Of a stretch of 64,000 bases of DNA, positions 44,331 to 56,182 are shown piece by piece. Under the pieces are notes generated by a model. That model was not told the DNA's origin. It worked only from the letters and a program-made list of their open reading frames with translations, and did no database searches. Position numbers and translations under genes: made by a program. The stretch's first letter is position 1. The number at the start of each line of letters is the position of its first letter. Source of the stretch: Trichosphaerium sp. ATCC 40318 (lineage: Eukaryota; Discosea; Flabellinia; Trichosidae); NCBI GenBank assembly GCA_038496445.1, contig JALMLS010000514.1:1-64000 (forward strand), in the 5' to 3' direction.

Positions 44331-45815
44331 GGCAAACAGCGAGTTGTTCTTCTCTTGTCATTTTGAAGTTGATTTTTGTGTAGTTCTTGTGGCACAAGCA
44401 CATCTGTAGGGAACTTGTAAATATAGTCTTTGTACTTGTCCAAGAACTTGGCAGCTGGGAAAACAAACGGCTTCTGGAAAAAACACATAAGTAAGACCTC
44501 AAAGTTCAGAAAAAAATCAAAGATTCTACAGAATGTACGTTTCTTCCAAGATTGACCTCACATCTGTCAAGTTTTCTAAGAAGCGCTATTGTTGGTGCAT
44601 AGCTTTTAGGTTCAGTTATTACAATATTACCTAGTCCAACGAGTTTTCCATTGAGTGTCCATATTGAGACACCATTCCAAAAAGTACCACAACCTTCAAT
44701 GTCAGTATTCAAAGTTTATGTCCACAAACAAATAAGTACCTATGACATCCTTGTCTTTTAATTTCTTTGTGAATATGTTCATATACTTTATGTCTTTTGG
44801 ATTACTGGCTCCAAGTAAACTGTACCGTGGTTCAATACTAGTTGTGTGATCAAACCCAACTGAAAGGCCACCATTCCTTTAAAATAATTAATTTAGGAAA
44901 TATGTTTTTAATCAAAGGTTAAACCATAACCACATGCCTGTCTTTCTTGTTCTGAAAGTATGTCACTTCAAAGTAACCAAAAAGACATTTAATATCTTTT
45001 TGTTTATAGTACATCCAATGTTTCTTGAGCTGAACGTTCTACCACAGACAATCAGGTTATATTTTTTGTTCTTCTTTTACAATAACACGTACTTCACAAT
45101 ATCTTCCACCCTTATGCGTGAGCTCTGTATGTTTTGAGAAAACCTTAATTATCATTGATTTTCTTCTGTGAAAAACACACCTCCATCCTCCTTTAGCATT
45201 CGCACGTGATTTGAACGTTGTCAAGGAATCTATTCAATAAAAAGTTCATTAGCTTTTCGTTTCACTTCTAGAGATGCACCCAAGTGTTTAAAACAATTAA
45301 AAAGCGCCAAAACGTATAACGCGCTTACTGAGCATTGTATTGACATCCTCCCAATTCACTTTTCTTTCGTTGCTGAGTTGATACAGTGGTAGAACATACT
45401 TGAATTCTCTGAAGCATAATAACCGATCTTTTAGCAATCTATTCAACTCCTGTACAGTTTTTTGAGACAAAATACCGCTAAATACACGCTCGTACATGGT
45501 AGTAAAAGCGACACGTTTCAACAAGCGATAAAAAGCCAATTGGATCTAAATCCAATGCTATTTTCTCAAGAAGCTCCTACAATGCCAAAATTATCATACG
45601 AGATACTATGGAGTGCTGTAACAGCGATTATGGATAAATTTACGTGCGTTTGGAATTGAGAGAAACTCGCAGTTGTATTCGTAGTCTACATCGTCTATAT
45701 TGTGTATTTTCTGTTTCTTCTGTTTCTTGAATAACTTGAGTAAATGTTTCATCGTGGTTCTGGCTCTTTTTAGCACGTCTACTTCTTGGAATTTCAACGG
45801 CCTAAAAAACCTCAA
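44012..45815 (-). CDS. F-box/SPRY protein with a poly-serine tail
   Basis: The F-box is at about 45573-45500 (ELLEKIALDLDPIGFLSLVETCRFYY) and joins a helical exon to about 45335. A short exon GGW..., then NGGLSVGFDHTTS, IEGCGTFWNGVSIWTLNGK and CEVNLGRN + KPFVFP form a SPRY-type domain (about 44880-44450), as in FBXO45-class adaptors. The tail is a tract of about 95 residues made almost only of Ser with a few Arg, Thr, Leu and Phe (44335-44012). The 5' exon (45815-45640) and the start codon are unresolved. It is probably an SCF substrate adaptor. Confidence 0.6.
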
Positions 45816-46782
45816 GGGACAATGTCACGTTCCGGAAACATACTATTTTCCACCAGAATAACACTCTAGTGGATTTTTTTGGTACCTAGCACATATTAAC
45901 TTGTGCTGCCATACCCACCAATGGATGACATTTTGTGAGAAGGTCGGGTTCTTGTCCCGAGCTAAGCGACGGGTCCGACCGAAAGCGAACAGCGCTCTAT
46001 ATTAGCTTGCATTCGCTGTCCCATACTCGAATAGTGTTAAACCAAAACTGGGAAAACTAACAATCTACTTGAGTGGATTTTGGTCATATGCTCACGTTCC
46101 ATCTTTTGCAATAAAGAGAATCCAAGTCCTAAGAACCATAGACACTCTTATTATTAATGTTGATAGTAGCTTGTCAAACTAAAAAGGATTGCGAAGGGTG
46201 GGTTGACACCATAGCAACAGGTTGTCGACTTAACCGTTATGTCAATTCGGTTATGGTAAAATAACAGTTGCTAGCGTCATTTTGAGCGTCCGAGAAGCTT
46301 TTTTCATCCATACTCTAATGACTCTTTAAAAAAAAAGTTCTACAAGGTTGAGTGAAAGTGCCAAACTAGTTTTAAAGAGTCGCAAAAATAGTTCACTGAA
46401 TCATAGTTGAAGTAAGAAGTCGAGGTTAACCGGCTTTGTAACAGAACCTAAACGGTTAACCGGAAAAGTAATACGTCTAGTTGACACTAAAGAAAATCGG
46501 GCCTTTATACCACGTATCCTACTTGACGTGTAATTATGCGTTATTACTATTGACCACAATAAACAATTGAAAAGAACTGTTGAAGTAAGGTATACAATTA
46601 TTAATCAATATCATCTGTAGATTTGTTTTATTTATGTTTCTTTACCATTTGATTTAATCTATCATTAATGTCAGTAACATGCATTTTGCGAGCTTACTTT
46701 TACATCTAGTGTATGTCTACCATTGCTACTACAATGAAAAGAACAATTATGCTATGTGGAAAAAAAAAGTGTTAGCACGTTT
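45816..46782. other. Intergenic with a GC-richer inverted-repeat patch
   Basis: No gene recognised. At about 45940-46022 there is a patch richer in G and C than its surroundings with two possible stems: GGTCGG...CCGACC and AGCGAA...TTCGCT. It could be a structured RNA, but no known RNA family is recognised. Confidence 0.4.
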
Positions 46783-47479
46783 TTAATATGAAGACGTGTA
46801 CCATATACCAATGATTTTTCCATTGGCTTTCCATTCTGCATCTATTTCCTTATTAATAGCAGATTCATCTGTGTTTAGCATTCTTTTTAAATACTTAAAG
46901 AGACCGCAATATATACTTGTCGGTTCATACTTTAATATTAATGCTTCTGTTAAGACTTTTACGAATTTCTCTGCTTCTATAGCACGTTTTTCTAATTCTT
47001 TCTTATCACTCTTAAGTAATAAAACACTAGTTTCTAGAGTATGGATTCTTCTTTTATAGCTTGAGGGGCTACAACATTTACGAGATGAAAATTGAGACCT
47101 AAAACAAGTTAAATGATAAAAACTGATTGATTTTGTTATCCAGCGTACCATGACATATTCTTCTTACAGAGGCTACAAGTACCCTTCACTTTTGATACTA
47201 AATTCCTCACTATCCTTGGCGCATTGTAAAGCAAACCTGAATACAAATTAACAAGTAAGCAAGAAGAAGTCTTCAAAACGTTAAATGTTATTTGTTTGTA
47301 CCTCTCATTTGTTTATGGCATACTGGACAATTAACTCCCTTATAGTTGTCCAAACAGTCCTTGCAAAACGTGCTCTGGCACGTGCTGTGCGTTACTGGGT
47401 CAGAAAGTAGGTTATTGCATAAAGAACACTTTAATTCATGTACATCTTCAACGGGGTCAAAAGTACTTTTAGAAGCCAT
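46783..47479 (-). CDS. RING-finger-like protein with coiled coil
   Basis: The start at 47479 is followed by CSLCNNLLSDPVTH..C..TFCKDC..CPVC, the layout of a RING of TRAF/TRIM style, but the residue after the third Cys pair position reads CQSTFC instead of the usual CGHTFC, so the His ligand is absent. A second Cys motif, CSLCKKNMSW, crosses an intron into SQFSSRKCC. A coiled-coil stretch (LETSVLLLKSDKKELEKRAIEAEKF) follows, and the protein ends ...GIWYTSSY. It is a possible E3 ligase, or a protein that has lost zinc binding at one site. Confidence 0.65.
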
Positions 47480-47980
47480 GATACTACCTAGTTGATGATG
47501 TACACAAGTGACGCTGCCTTATGTGAAGTTAAGCGACCTCGAAATCTCTTTGAGATGTACTGTGCTAGTAGCGTAGGTAACACACGTATACTGTATTAAA
47601 ACCCTAAAACGTTTTAATGTGATTGATTACTTAACTTAAGGACCTTTAAACAACTTAACGTGAAGTCTTATCACTTCTTGCAAGTCGTATTTTGTTCGAG
47701 TCAAAAAATCTTACATAGCAAGAAAGCTAGGCAGCTCATTGGGTATTTTTCCACTGATAAGAGCTTGAAATACTTTATTAAACAATGTTGCTGTAACTCA
47801 AACTGAAAAGTGTACAACACCGGTGAATACACTATTTAGCTTATGTGCTAACAATGTCAGTAACATTGTTACTGATAGGCTTTTTGCCATAGAGCATTCG
47901 GTCTTTTCTTTTAAAGAAATTATGCTGGTATAAAGCGATACCACTAAACGTGTTACTTTGGTTTTTTTTTCAATTTTTTT
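47480..47980. other. Intergenic
   Basis: No gene seen. Confidence 0.5.
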
Positions 47981-49576
47981 TTAATCTACAGTTGTATTTT
48001 TAACTGATATCGTTCTGGGTCTCTCGGGCGTCATAGTAAACATTACGCCTACTATAAGAACTGCTTCCATAACTCTGAATAACATATGGCTAATTACATA
48101 GAAAGTTGTGTATAGTTGTCCTGTTTCTCTTTTGATAGCTGTCACACGAATAATGTTAAATGTAGCCAGAGATAAAAAATACATAAAACCTTGGATAAAG
48201 GCAACAGCGACTAGTTTGTAAACCTGGATTAAATTAGTATTATAGACTAAATACAATATGTCATTTTTATAACCAATCCTATCGGAAAATATTAAGAGAG
48301 TGGTACACGTCCAAAAATAAAAGAAGATTTTCTGTGAAACAAGTTTTTTTGTTTTAAGGAAAACACTCCGTTACAAAACAGTCACCTAATATTCAGTTTT
48401 ATATAAACAAAGGTGTAAAAGTACACCAAAACTGCGCAAAAGATTAAAATAAAAGCTGGTTTCCTAAATGTGACACCATCTTGATGGATTGGAGTTAGTC
48501 AAGTTTTGTTTTTTCTTACCTTTTTCATAATATTTTTAAGCGCACTAAAGCTGCTTTTCTTTAACTTTGTGTAAGTTATACATCCGCTTACTGAAAATAT
48601 GACGCATGCTAGTAATGCTAATACAGCTGTATAACCCCAGTAAAAGTAATCTAATATCCTAAAGGAGCCCACTCGACGAACGATAGAAAAAACAAGCTCG
48701 AAAATCAATAGCACTTGAGAAAGAAAATACTAGTTAGCACGTGTACCCATCCTTAAAAATAATAATTGTTTACCTATCAAAGATACCCAACAAATCCATA
48801 ACACAAAATGACGTGTCAAGCTACTCGGCCTTGGCTCAAAAAGCGCCCTTAAAAAAAGTCACAAAAATCAACAAGCGAATTCTCACAGCAATCGCAAGGT
48901 AAGTACAACTACTGCAAATAGAGCGACGTTTCCCATAGCCCAAAATATGCCAGAGATCCAATATGGTAGATAGTTATGTATAGAGAAGGGGTCAACAAGC
49001 TGGTATAGAGCTCGTGCTAATGAGCAGATTTAAAACCTCAGCGATTAGCATGAAGACGCACCAATGCAAAGAACAATGATACATACCCATAACGATTTGA
49101 TAGTCATAGTCCTTGCTGTTAGTTGCATTTTTATAATACCCTTTTTGTACATACGCCATCTGAAGAAAAATTAAAAATCACGTGATTTAACGGGTAAATA
49201 CTAAAAATAACATGAAAAAAACCGTACATTGCTAAAACGAATAGTAGTATAAACATCGCCCCAATACCTGCACTGTACGTCCATAACAAAGCGCCTTATA
49301 TGTGTAAGTAATTATCACTTACTATTAGGAACTTATGGTATATATTTCGGGCTTACCTTCAGGCTTGTATTCACACCTTGAAAACAAAGTTAATAAGTTT
49401 TTTTTTTTTGGAATGAACGCTAGAGACTTGAAATAAAGCCCAACTCAGTAGTTGAGATAGTTTACGCTCGCCAGAGAGCCGTACCTTACGCCACCATAGC
49501 CAGATAGACATTTACAGTCGGAGTCTTTACACCATCCGCTATTAAGGCAATCGTCGTCTGTTGTACAGTTAGCCAT
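47981..49576 (-). CDS. EGF-like multi-pass membrane protein
   Basis: The first readable exon (49576-49490) encodes MANCTTDDDCLNSGWCKDSDCKCLSGYGG, an EGF-like fold. A further exon upstream giving a signal peptide is possible, since the frame is open to about 49640. Hydrophobic exons follow: ALLWTYSAGIGAMFILLFVL, WISGIFWAMGNVALFAVVV, HFVLWICWVSLI, LDYFYWGYTAVLALLACVIFS, KPAFILIFCAVLVYFYTFVY, VAFIQGFMYFLSLATFNI and FRVMEAVLIVGVMFTMT, about seven helices. The tail is short and polar. It is possibly a receptor, but no family is assigned. All introns are short. Confidence 0.6.
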
Positions 49577-50040
49577 TGCTTGTATTATGATGAATGTAGA
49601 CTTTGAGATAATTACTACAAAAATCTGTTAATATGCATGGTATTGTTGTTACGACTTTGAATAATAATACAAATATGCAATATGACGTCCACTGGTGTAT
49701 GGTGCTCACCTTTAAAATGATAGCTGACTCGCAATTTACTTTCTACATTTTCTGTTGACCAACGTAGAATTTAACCATAACGCGCTAGAATGGATATGTA
49801 GTGGAATCAGGTTGGCTGATAATAGTTTGATCAAACTCTAGAAAGGCAAAAAAAGCTTAGAACATCGGAAGAGATACAATACCTCCATAAAGTCACGTGT
49901 TTAACTTTGGATTGGACGTTCGGACAATTTATTGTCCAAGCTTACTGAAAAGGAGTTACGATTCACGTGTGATGAGATACAATATAGGTAGCACATCCAA
50001 TACACTACCTATATTAGTAGCGGAAAGGCCAATTTGCGAC
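49577..50040. other. Intergenic with a strong hairpin
   Basis: No gene seen. It contains a perfect 11-bp inverted repeat with a 13-nt loop (49981-50015) close to the 3' end of the next minus-strand gene. Confidence 0.5.
49981..50015. repeat. Perfect 11-bp hairpin
   Basis: AATATAGGTAG, 13 bases, then CTACCTATATT. It lies within 30 bases of the end of the putative gene at 50041. Confidence 0.8.
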
Positions 50041-50837
50041 TCATAGATTGCATTGAGTTACAAAACAAAACCATAAATAGATCGCAACGATATTCATAAC
50101 ATTTAATTTACAACGAAAACCTAAACTACTAGACATCTCATTACCTTGACAAAGTACACCAGTATTACTACGACAGTGATAGATAATACACAAATGACAA
50201 CAACCAAGATGATGCAGCATTGTATACCTCCACTGGCTTGATTGTCTTGACAAACATCTTTTACAGAGAAAATGACAGAAAATGCTGTTGGGTTGTATTC
50301 GGAGCTTGTTATTGTCACAGCTATCGTCCAGTACAGTTTGGATCTCTGAGAACTCAGATGTCAAACAGTTATACTCCATAAAGTCTCGCTTTTCGCCATC
50401 TTTGGGTGGTTCGGTAATCTGGACGCAAAGAATACTGTCATTTATCTCAAGGCACCCTGCACAAATGAAGGCAATAGACAGCATTTCTTGCATTTGTATC
50501 ACATTGCTGCATGTGTTCATCTGAAAAAGCACCAGCATCTCCAATAAGTATAAGCCGTCCTTTACCTAATGTATTGTTAATATATCATGGTGAAGGCATT
50601 ATCCCTATGTTTGTTATAGACACCTAAACAATCCTATGGTTACCTAGGTCTGCAACTGAATGAAAAAAGTGATAAGTTTTAGGCATTATATCAAAACCTA
50701 CCATATTGAGACAAACAGCACTGTTGCTTTGTTTACATCGCCAGGGATGCATAAGAATCCTTGTACCTAGTATGAGATTGGGGATTTTACCTCTGCTGAA
50801 CCACGTCTACAAAAAGGAAATAACTGCTGAAAACCAT
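50041..50837 (-). CDS. Putative single-pass membrane protein, structure unresolved
   Basis: Coding-like pieces include MVFSSYFLFVDVVQQ (50837), ILMHPWRCKQSNSAVCLNM, VADLGKGRLILIGDAGAFSD followed by NARNAVYCL (about 50560-50490), a Cys-rich ectodomain-like stretch (CLEINDSILCVQITEPPKDG) and a membrane helix CIILVVVICVLSITVVVILV (about 50220-50160). The GRLILIGDAGAFSD...N piece recalls the GRVVVIGDSDF motif of GldG/DUF4350-type domains, which is weak evidence. The pieces fall in different frames that I could not join with normal introns, so this may be a pseudogene. The 5' end lies only 50 bases from the glycosyltransferase stop. Confidence 0.4.
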
Positions 50838-50886
50838 AACTTTTTTTTTTTATTAAGTTGTTTTATTCTACTTTTACTTGTAAGGA

Positions 50887-52831
50887 CTACGTCCTCATTT
50901 GCTTTGTGCGAACATAAATATGTTCTGTAGGCTGTATGTCTTTGAGGGTTAAAAGACTACTTTTATAATCTAAGAAACGAAGTACATTTGGTTTAGGCAA
51001 GGCAAGTATACTTTTTGCAATAAACTCGCCGTATGCTGTGTATAAACTCTTAGCAATGGTCTTTTCATGTGGGTAATGTACAATAGCTATTAGGGTACAT
51101 CAGTAAGGATTCAATCAGAAAAAAATAAGAAAGATAAACAAGGAGTACTCAAAAACAAAGGACAGTTCCACTTTGTTTTCCATGTTTTTGAAAAAAAAAC
51201 CTAACAGTTTCTTCTTACTTTGCCCCTTGACTTCTGGTTTGTTGCCTCGTTCTAAATTATATATTCGTAGCATCTTAAATATTATAGTATGATCTTCAGG
51301 AGCCCAACCACAAAAAAATTCTGGGTCATACCCTCCAACTCGCTTAAAAAGTGATGACTTAATCATCACAGCGCCACCTATTTTTTTTTTAATTTAATGG
51401 TAATGAAAAAGAACGTGTTTACCACGTGACATACCTGTAGGGTGTCTGACAATATTTCCTCTTTTTTTACTTCCCTTATACGGACCTACGTATCTTTTTT
51501 TTATCCAGTCCTTTACGAACAATTTCGCCTGACGCTGGTCTAAATAAAGACTTTCTAGAAAAAAAAGTTACAACTGCATTCAAAAAAGATCAAGTTTTCT
51601 GAAACGTCTTGTGGTGGTATTGTTTTTTTTTGTTTTGTTTAAACGTACTGTAATATGGATTAAAGAAATCAGTATCACGATGATCCATATTCATTTTTGT
51701 AAAAAAGTCACGTGGTACAATAAAATCAGTGACAAGAAATAAGTTCCATTCGGCTTCTTCTGTGAATAAAAAGCCAACGTTATGAGCAAGACTTGTAGGA
51801 AATAAAAGACTACAACCCCATAATTGACTTATCCAATCAGGTACATATATATAATTGGTTGACATTCTAAAATGACTAGCCTTAATAAGAGGTTCATGAA
51901 CTCTTTCACCAAACTCCAATAATGTAACTTGAACTTTATCAACAAGATGAGCGTATACAATAGCTTGATCAAGTCCATTCAATGCATACTTCAAAGGGCT
52001 ATAAAACATAAGAATATAATTAAAGCTATACAATAAAAACAAACTTTGTTCTCGCTGCCCGTGAAGATGTTCTAACGAAACAACAATCTTTGGTTTTTTT
52101 CACAAAAACAGCACGTGCGTTCTCGCTATACTCTGTACTGCGATAAAATATACACTGTGAAGGCTACCACTTGTAGCAGTTATAAAATCTTGTAGCAGAC
52201 TAGCGTAAGCAAACGCAAAGCAATGTCCGTGAAACATTTCGGGATTTTCGAAAAAAAAGAGATTTCTGACGTACACTCTTCTATCTTGTCCAGCAGCGAT
52301 GAATACGTTAATCTTCCTGTCTCCAGGCTTTGTCTCAAAGACAAGATACGGTTCAAGACAATCATGATTGAACATTGCGTAATTGACATGACGAGCAAAC
52401 GTATAGTCTGCAAAACCATCAGTGTGGTCCTTGAAGTGGTTTGTTTCAATATCCTTTGAGTTTTCGTTTACTGCCACGTATGCCTTCCATTTAGCCTTTG
52501 CAATGTTTACGCGATCGTTTAGCCATACAGAACAGTTATTAGAAAGAGTTAAGCTATTTTTGCTCTCAACGTCATCATACGCCTTCAAACTTTCTTCAAA
52601 CGCTTCCCTACGCGTAAGAGTATCGTACTGTATATTGTACTGCACTGGAAATAATGATTTAAACGTTAATGAGCTATTCGTTACAGGGTCTCGCTCGTAC
52701 GAGAATACTGCCATATACGCATGTAAATCATCTCTAGGACTCATAGATAAATAAATTATCAGCCAAAGCAACTGTGTTACTACTACGAACAGTAACACAG
52801 TGAATAATAGCTTTTTGGAGGATAAACCCAT
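50887..52831 (-). CDS. Type II membrane glycosyltransferase (GT2/GT7-like)
   Basis: Transfers a sugar from a nucleotide donor, probably in the Golgi. The start at 52831 gives a short cytoplasmic MGLSSKK and a signal anchor (LLFTVLLFVVVTQLLWLIIYL), then a lumenal domain. Exon joins near 52130 and 51640 are readable. The acceptor-side motif GGAVMIKSSLFKRVGGYD and CGWAPEDHTI (51375-51275) corresponds to the GW(G/A)xED motif of chondroitin-synthase and beta-4-galactosyltransferase-like enzymes. LFLVTDFIVPRDF earlier would sit near the metal-binding region. The end is ...YVRTKQMRT at 50887. The precise substrate is unknown. Confidence 0.7.
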
Positions 52832-53199
52832 TGTTTTATCAATAGACTCGGGCCAATCTCGAATTCATCAAAATTGTTGTATCAAAACGCTGTGCTTGTT
52901 ATTGTTGCGGCTTCGAAGGATGAAACCAGTCAATGAAATTACCACGTGCAAAATTTTTTTACGAGAAAGATTTCAGTCTTTTTGAACCAAAATGAAGTAT
53001 GACTTCAAAATTGTAAGTCTCACAGCTAGATAATCCGAAGAACACTCTACTCATAACTCTAGTAACCACTGGTGCAATTATTATTTACTCATGATGATAA
53101 GCTAGAGTGACATGAATCTTAGAAAACCACAACTGATTCAACTTGGACATTAAACGAACAGTTTTTTAGAAGTACACGTGGATGTTCATTTTGTACAAC
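52832..53199. other. Intergenic
   Basis: Nothing recognised apart from CACGTG sites at about 52942 and 53174. Confidence 0.5.
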
Positions 53200-53961
53200 T
53201 CAACATTGACATATACTTCTTGAGGTACTTTCTGTAGTATCTTGAATGTACTTGAGATCCAAAGTATCAATCGTCATAGATGTTACCTACAATAAGAGTG
53301 AGAGCTATTAACAAATTATTTTATGTAGAATAGCAAACCTTTGGAATAGATATCTTTCCAACAAAAGCAAATGCTTCATCAACGTTAGTCCCGTCTTTTG
53401 CTGAAGTCTCAAAGTAATAAATATCTCTTTCTTTACACCACCTCTCAGCTGTACTCCTTGATACAACACGTTCACGCTCAAGATCTATTTTGTTACCAAA
53501 AACAATACAAGCTAAATCTTTAGTGTCATTTCTAGAAGAAGTATGCATAAAGAATTCATCTCTCCAGGACTCTATGTTTGTAAATGACTCGAAATCATTA
53601 ACATCAAAAACTATGACACAACAATCAGCACCGCGATAAAGATGAAGCCCTAAAGAGCGGAAACGCTCTTGACCAGCGGTATCCTAAGCAAAGTAAGGAT
53701 GATGTCCAAAATATTTAACATGTACCCAGATTTGCATGGTTACAAGTTTGTCGTCTATCATCAAGTCTTTTGTTAAGAAATCTGCGCCGATGGTTGTCTT
53801 GTATTTGCCGTTGAATCGTTTATTTACATATTGGTTCAAGAGGCTTGTTTTACCTATTGGGACAGGTGAGCGACGTCATCAAAGCCGAGTGCTACATTAG
53901 ATAAAGTACCAACACCAGCATCTCCAAGAATGATTGTTTTAAGAAGTACTCGTTTATGCAT
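53200..53961 (-). CDS. Rab7-like small GTPase
   Basis: Controls late endosome and lysosome fusion in known homologues. Three introns split it. Readable motifs are GDAGVG + [13 protein letters not shown] (P-loop, split by an intron), the Rab7-typical [57 protein letters not shown] and [15 protein letters not shown]. The last exon, after an intron at about 53333-53290, ends ...SRSICQC, a CxC double-geranylgeranylation motif. The start at 53961 is the first ATG ([14 protein letters not shown]). The C-terminal hypervariable region is shorter than in human Rab7. Confidence 0.93.
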
Positions 53962-54430
53962 TGTAGTTGAAGACAATTCTGTTTAATTCAAATGATAGAA
54001 AGGAGTTGCTTCTTAATTATGTAATGAAGCAACTTCTCAAAATTCAATGGAAATTTCTTTGAAAACACTACGAAGTTTACCGAACTGACATCAACTCAGT
54101 ACAAAGTATTCTACAATAACTTTTAAACCTATAGAACAAACGAGCATTCTATTGCGCCTGTTATTGGTTTTAGAGTCAACGAATTAGCGTGCCTTTAATT
54201 TCAAACTTAGTCAACAAAGTTGTTCAGAACTGCTCTGGAATTTTCACAAAAAAACGCAAGTTCACTTTTTGATAACCAGTGGTGGTATTACAATAGTGGC
54301 ATAAATAACTGAACCATGCTACATACTCTAACGAATATACCAAAGTACGTGAGACGTCACATCAATTTATTGCTTTTCCCCAGCAACATCTGCTGTCACG
54401 TGTACTGATAGTATTCATAGGCCTACAAAA
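53962..54430. other. Intergenic between divergent genes
   Basis: Upstream of both the Rab7-like and the F-box/LRR genes. One CACGTG at about 54396 lies 35 bases before the F-box/LRR start. No other feature is recognised. Confidence 0.5.
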
Positions 54431-55732
54431 ATGCTGTGTTTGCCTACAGAAATCATATTTTGTATTTTATCTTTCTTGGGTAAACGTGATCGTATTTCTT
54501 CAACGTTTGTATGTAAATTCTTTTCTACAATAATTATAAATCATTTGGGATATTACAAGATTACTGTGACATCAAAGGAAGACTTTTCAAGACTTTCTAA
54601 AAGTCCTTTGCTGAAAAACACAAAAGTTATTGTTGACAACCATACGTATACAGTAACTACAGATGACTTCAAGAATATCTCTGGTGTACACCACCTAGAG
54701 ATAGAAGACTTAGTTGAAATAACAGATACTATGTTAGAACATATTACAGGCGTACACTGCCTGGAACTACAGATCACAAGTGCGTCAAAGCTAACATGTG
54801 GTGGATTTAAATCATTGTCGGGTGTTCATACAATAGACTTGACTTATGGGTATTTTAACGATGAATGGATTCAAGGGCTTTGTGACATCCATACAGTTAA
54901 TATTGCCGGTACGAATATATCTGATAAAGGTCTTGCAGCACTATCTGGAGTTCACAGTATTGACCTATCAGATTGCTACAGTATTACAGACAAAAGCGTT
55001 ATTGCAATTTCAGGTTACATACACAAGATACAGTTAAACGGATGTAAAATTACTGATGAAAGTATCAAGGCATTAACAAAGGTACACTCTATATCTTTGA
55101 TTGATTGTAAGAATATATCAGATGAGGGCATTAAGTACTTATTAACACACAATCAAAAAACACTTACTATAAACAAAATAGTGCTAGACAATTGTGTACA
55201 AATATCGAACAACACATTGAAGCTATTGGCTGGAGTACCGTGTGCAGAGCTTGTTAATTGCACTCAACTACATGATGATACACTGTCTTGTTTAGTAGGT
55301 ATACAGCATATTGATTTGTATCGTTGTAAGTCTATAACAAGTGATGGAATACAAAAGCTATCAGGAGTAAAAGTGATTGACATTTCAAAGCTTGATTGTG
55401 TTGATGATAGTACTTTAGAATCACTTGCAGGTGTCCAAACTATTATTCTCACGGATACAAAAATAACAGATAAAGGCCTTGGTTACTTGATAGGCGTTAA
55501 AATCATCAACCTTGATGATTGTAAGTACATCACTGATAAAGGTGTAAATCGTCTTGTTGGTGTTAAGAAGCTATCCTTAGAAGGCTGTTTTCAAATCACA
55601 GATAGTGGTGTTGCTAGTCTAACAAGCCTATATCGTATTAATCATCGGTGTACCCAAATTACACAGAAGATGGTTGACTATCTAGTAGCAGAAGATGTGT
55701 TTGATGAAGAAGGCTTTTGGCCTGATTTTTAG
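54431..55732 (+). CDS. F-box/leucine-rich-repeat protein, 433 aa, intact
   Basis: Intronless. The F-box is MLCLPTEIIFCILSFLGKRD. From about residue 75 there are about 13-15 LRRs of 20-24 residues of the cysteine-containing type (ALSGVHSIDLSDCYSITDKS), as in AMN1/FBXL-class SCF adaptors. Each repeat begins with a GVH/GVK motif, which is distinctive. It is intact and is the closest relative of the broken gene at 18585-19349. It probably selects substrates for ubiquitylation. Confidence 0.85.
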   Translation: MLCLPTEIIFCILSFLGKRDRISSTFVCKFFSTIIINHLGYYKITVTSKEDFSRLSKSPLLKNTKVIVDNHTYTVTTDDFKNISGVHHLEIEDLVEITDTMLEHITGVHCLELQITSASKLTCGGFKSLSGVHTIDLTYGYFNDEWIQGLCDIHTVNIAGTNISDKGLAALSGVHSIDLSDCYSITDKSVIAISGYIHKIQLNGCKITDESIKALTKVHSISLIDCKNISDEGIKYLLTHNQKTLTINKIVLDNCVQISNNTLKLLAGVPCAELVNCTQLHDDTLSCLVGIQHIDLYRCKSITSDGIQKLSGVKVIDISKLDCVDDSTLESLAGVQTIILTDTKITDKGLGYLIGVKIINLDDCKYITDKGVNRLVGVKKLSLEGCFQITDSGVASLTSLYRINHRCTQITQKMVDYLVAEDVFDEEGFWPDF

Positions 55733-56182
55733 TTCTAGGGGTTTACACTTGTAACATAATTTTACATTAGGCACTGAACTAATACGAAGCAATTATGTAC
55801 TACTGTAAGAACAAACAGCGAGTAGTAAAACCAATAAACTTGAACTTGTGTAGGAGTTTTTTGTGCAATGTCAACCACCTGAGAGTTCTTGCGTGATGAA
55901 AGCTTCTATGTACGAAAGGTTAGGTACAGATTTATGTAAGTACTTGTGTTCTTGAAGGTATTGCTCTTTAAAAGAAAGAAAATGTAACCAAGTTGACAAC
56001 TGCCTTTTTTTTTATGTGATGTGATTTGTTGCTTTGTTAAAAGAGCTTCCAGTTTGTTGTATGTTGCAAAACAAACTTGATCGAGTAAGCAAAGATGAAC
56101 CTATTTTTATTATCTAACACGTGTTTGGTAGCACCTACAGAATTTGAAGCGATGCGCCCAGGCGGTTCTCCACCAGCTTTGT
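55733..56182. other. Intergenic
   Basis: No gene recognised; one CACGTG at about 56117. Confidence 0.5.

Noticed and set aside
43972-44409. Long + strand frame over the Ser-tract repeat
   Set aside because: It is a shadow of the low-complexity repeat; the minus-strand frame connects by splicing to a SPRY domain.
50041-50837. Ordinary intron model for the putative membrane protein
   Set aside because: Only introns of 14-38 nt would join the pieces, shorter than any other intron here, so the structure is left open.
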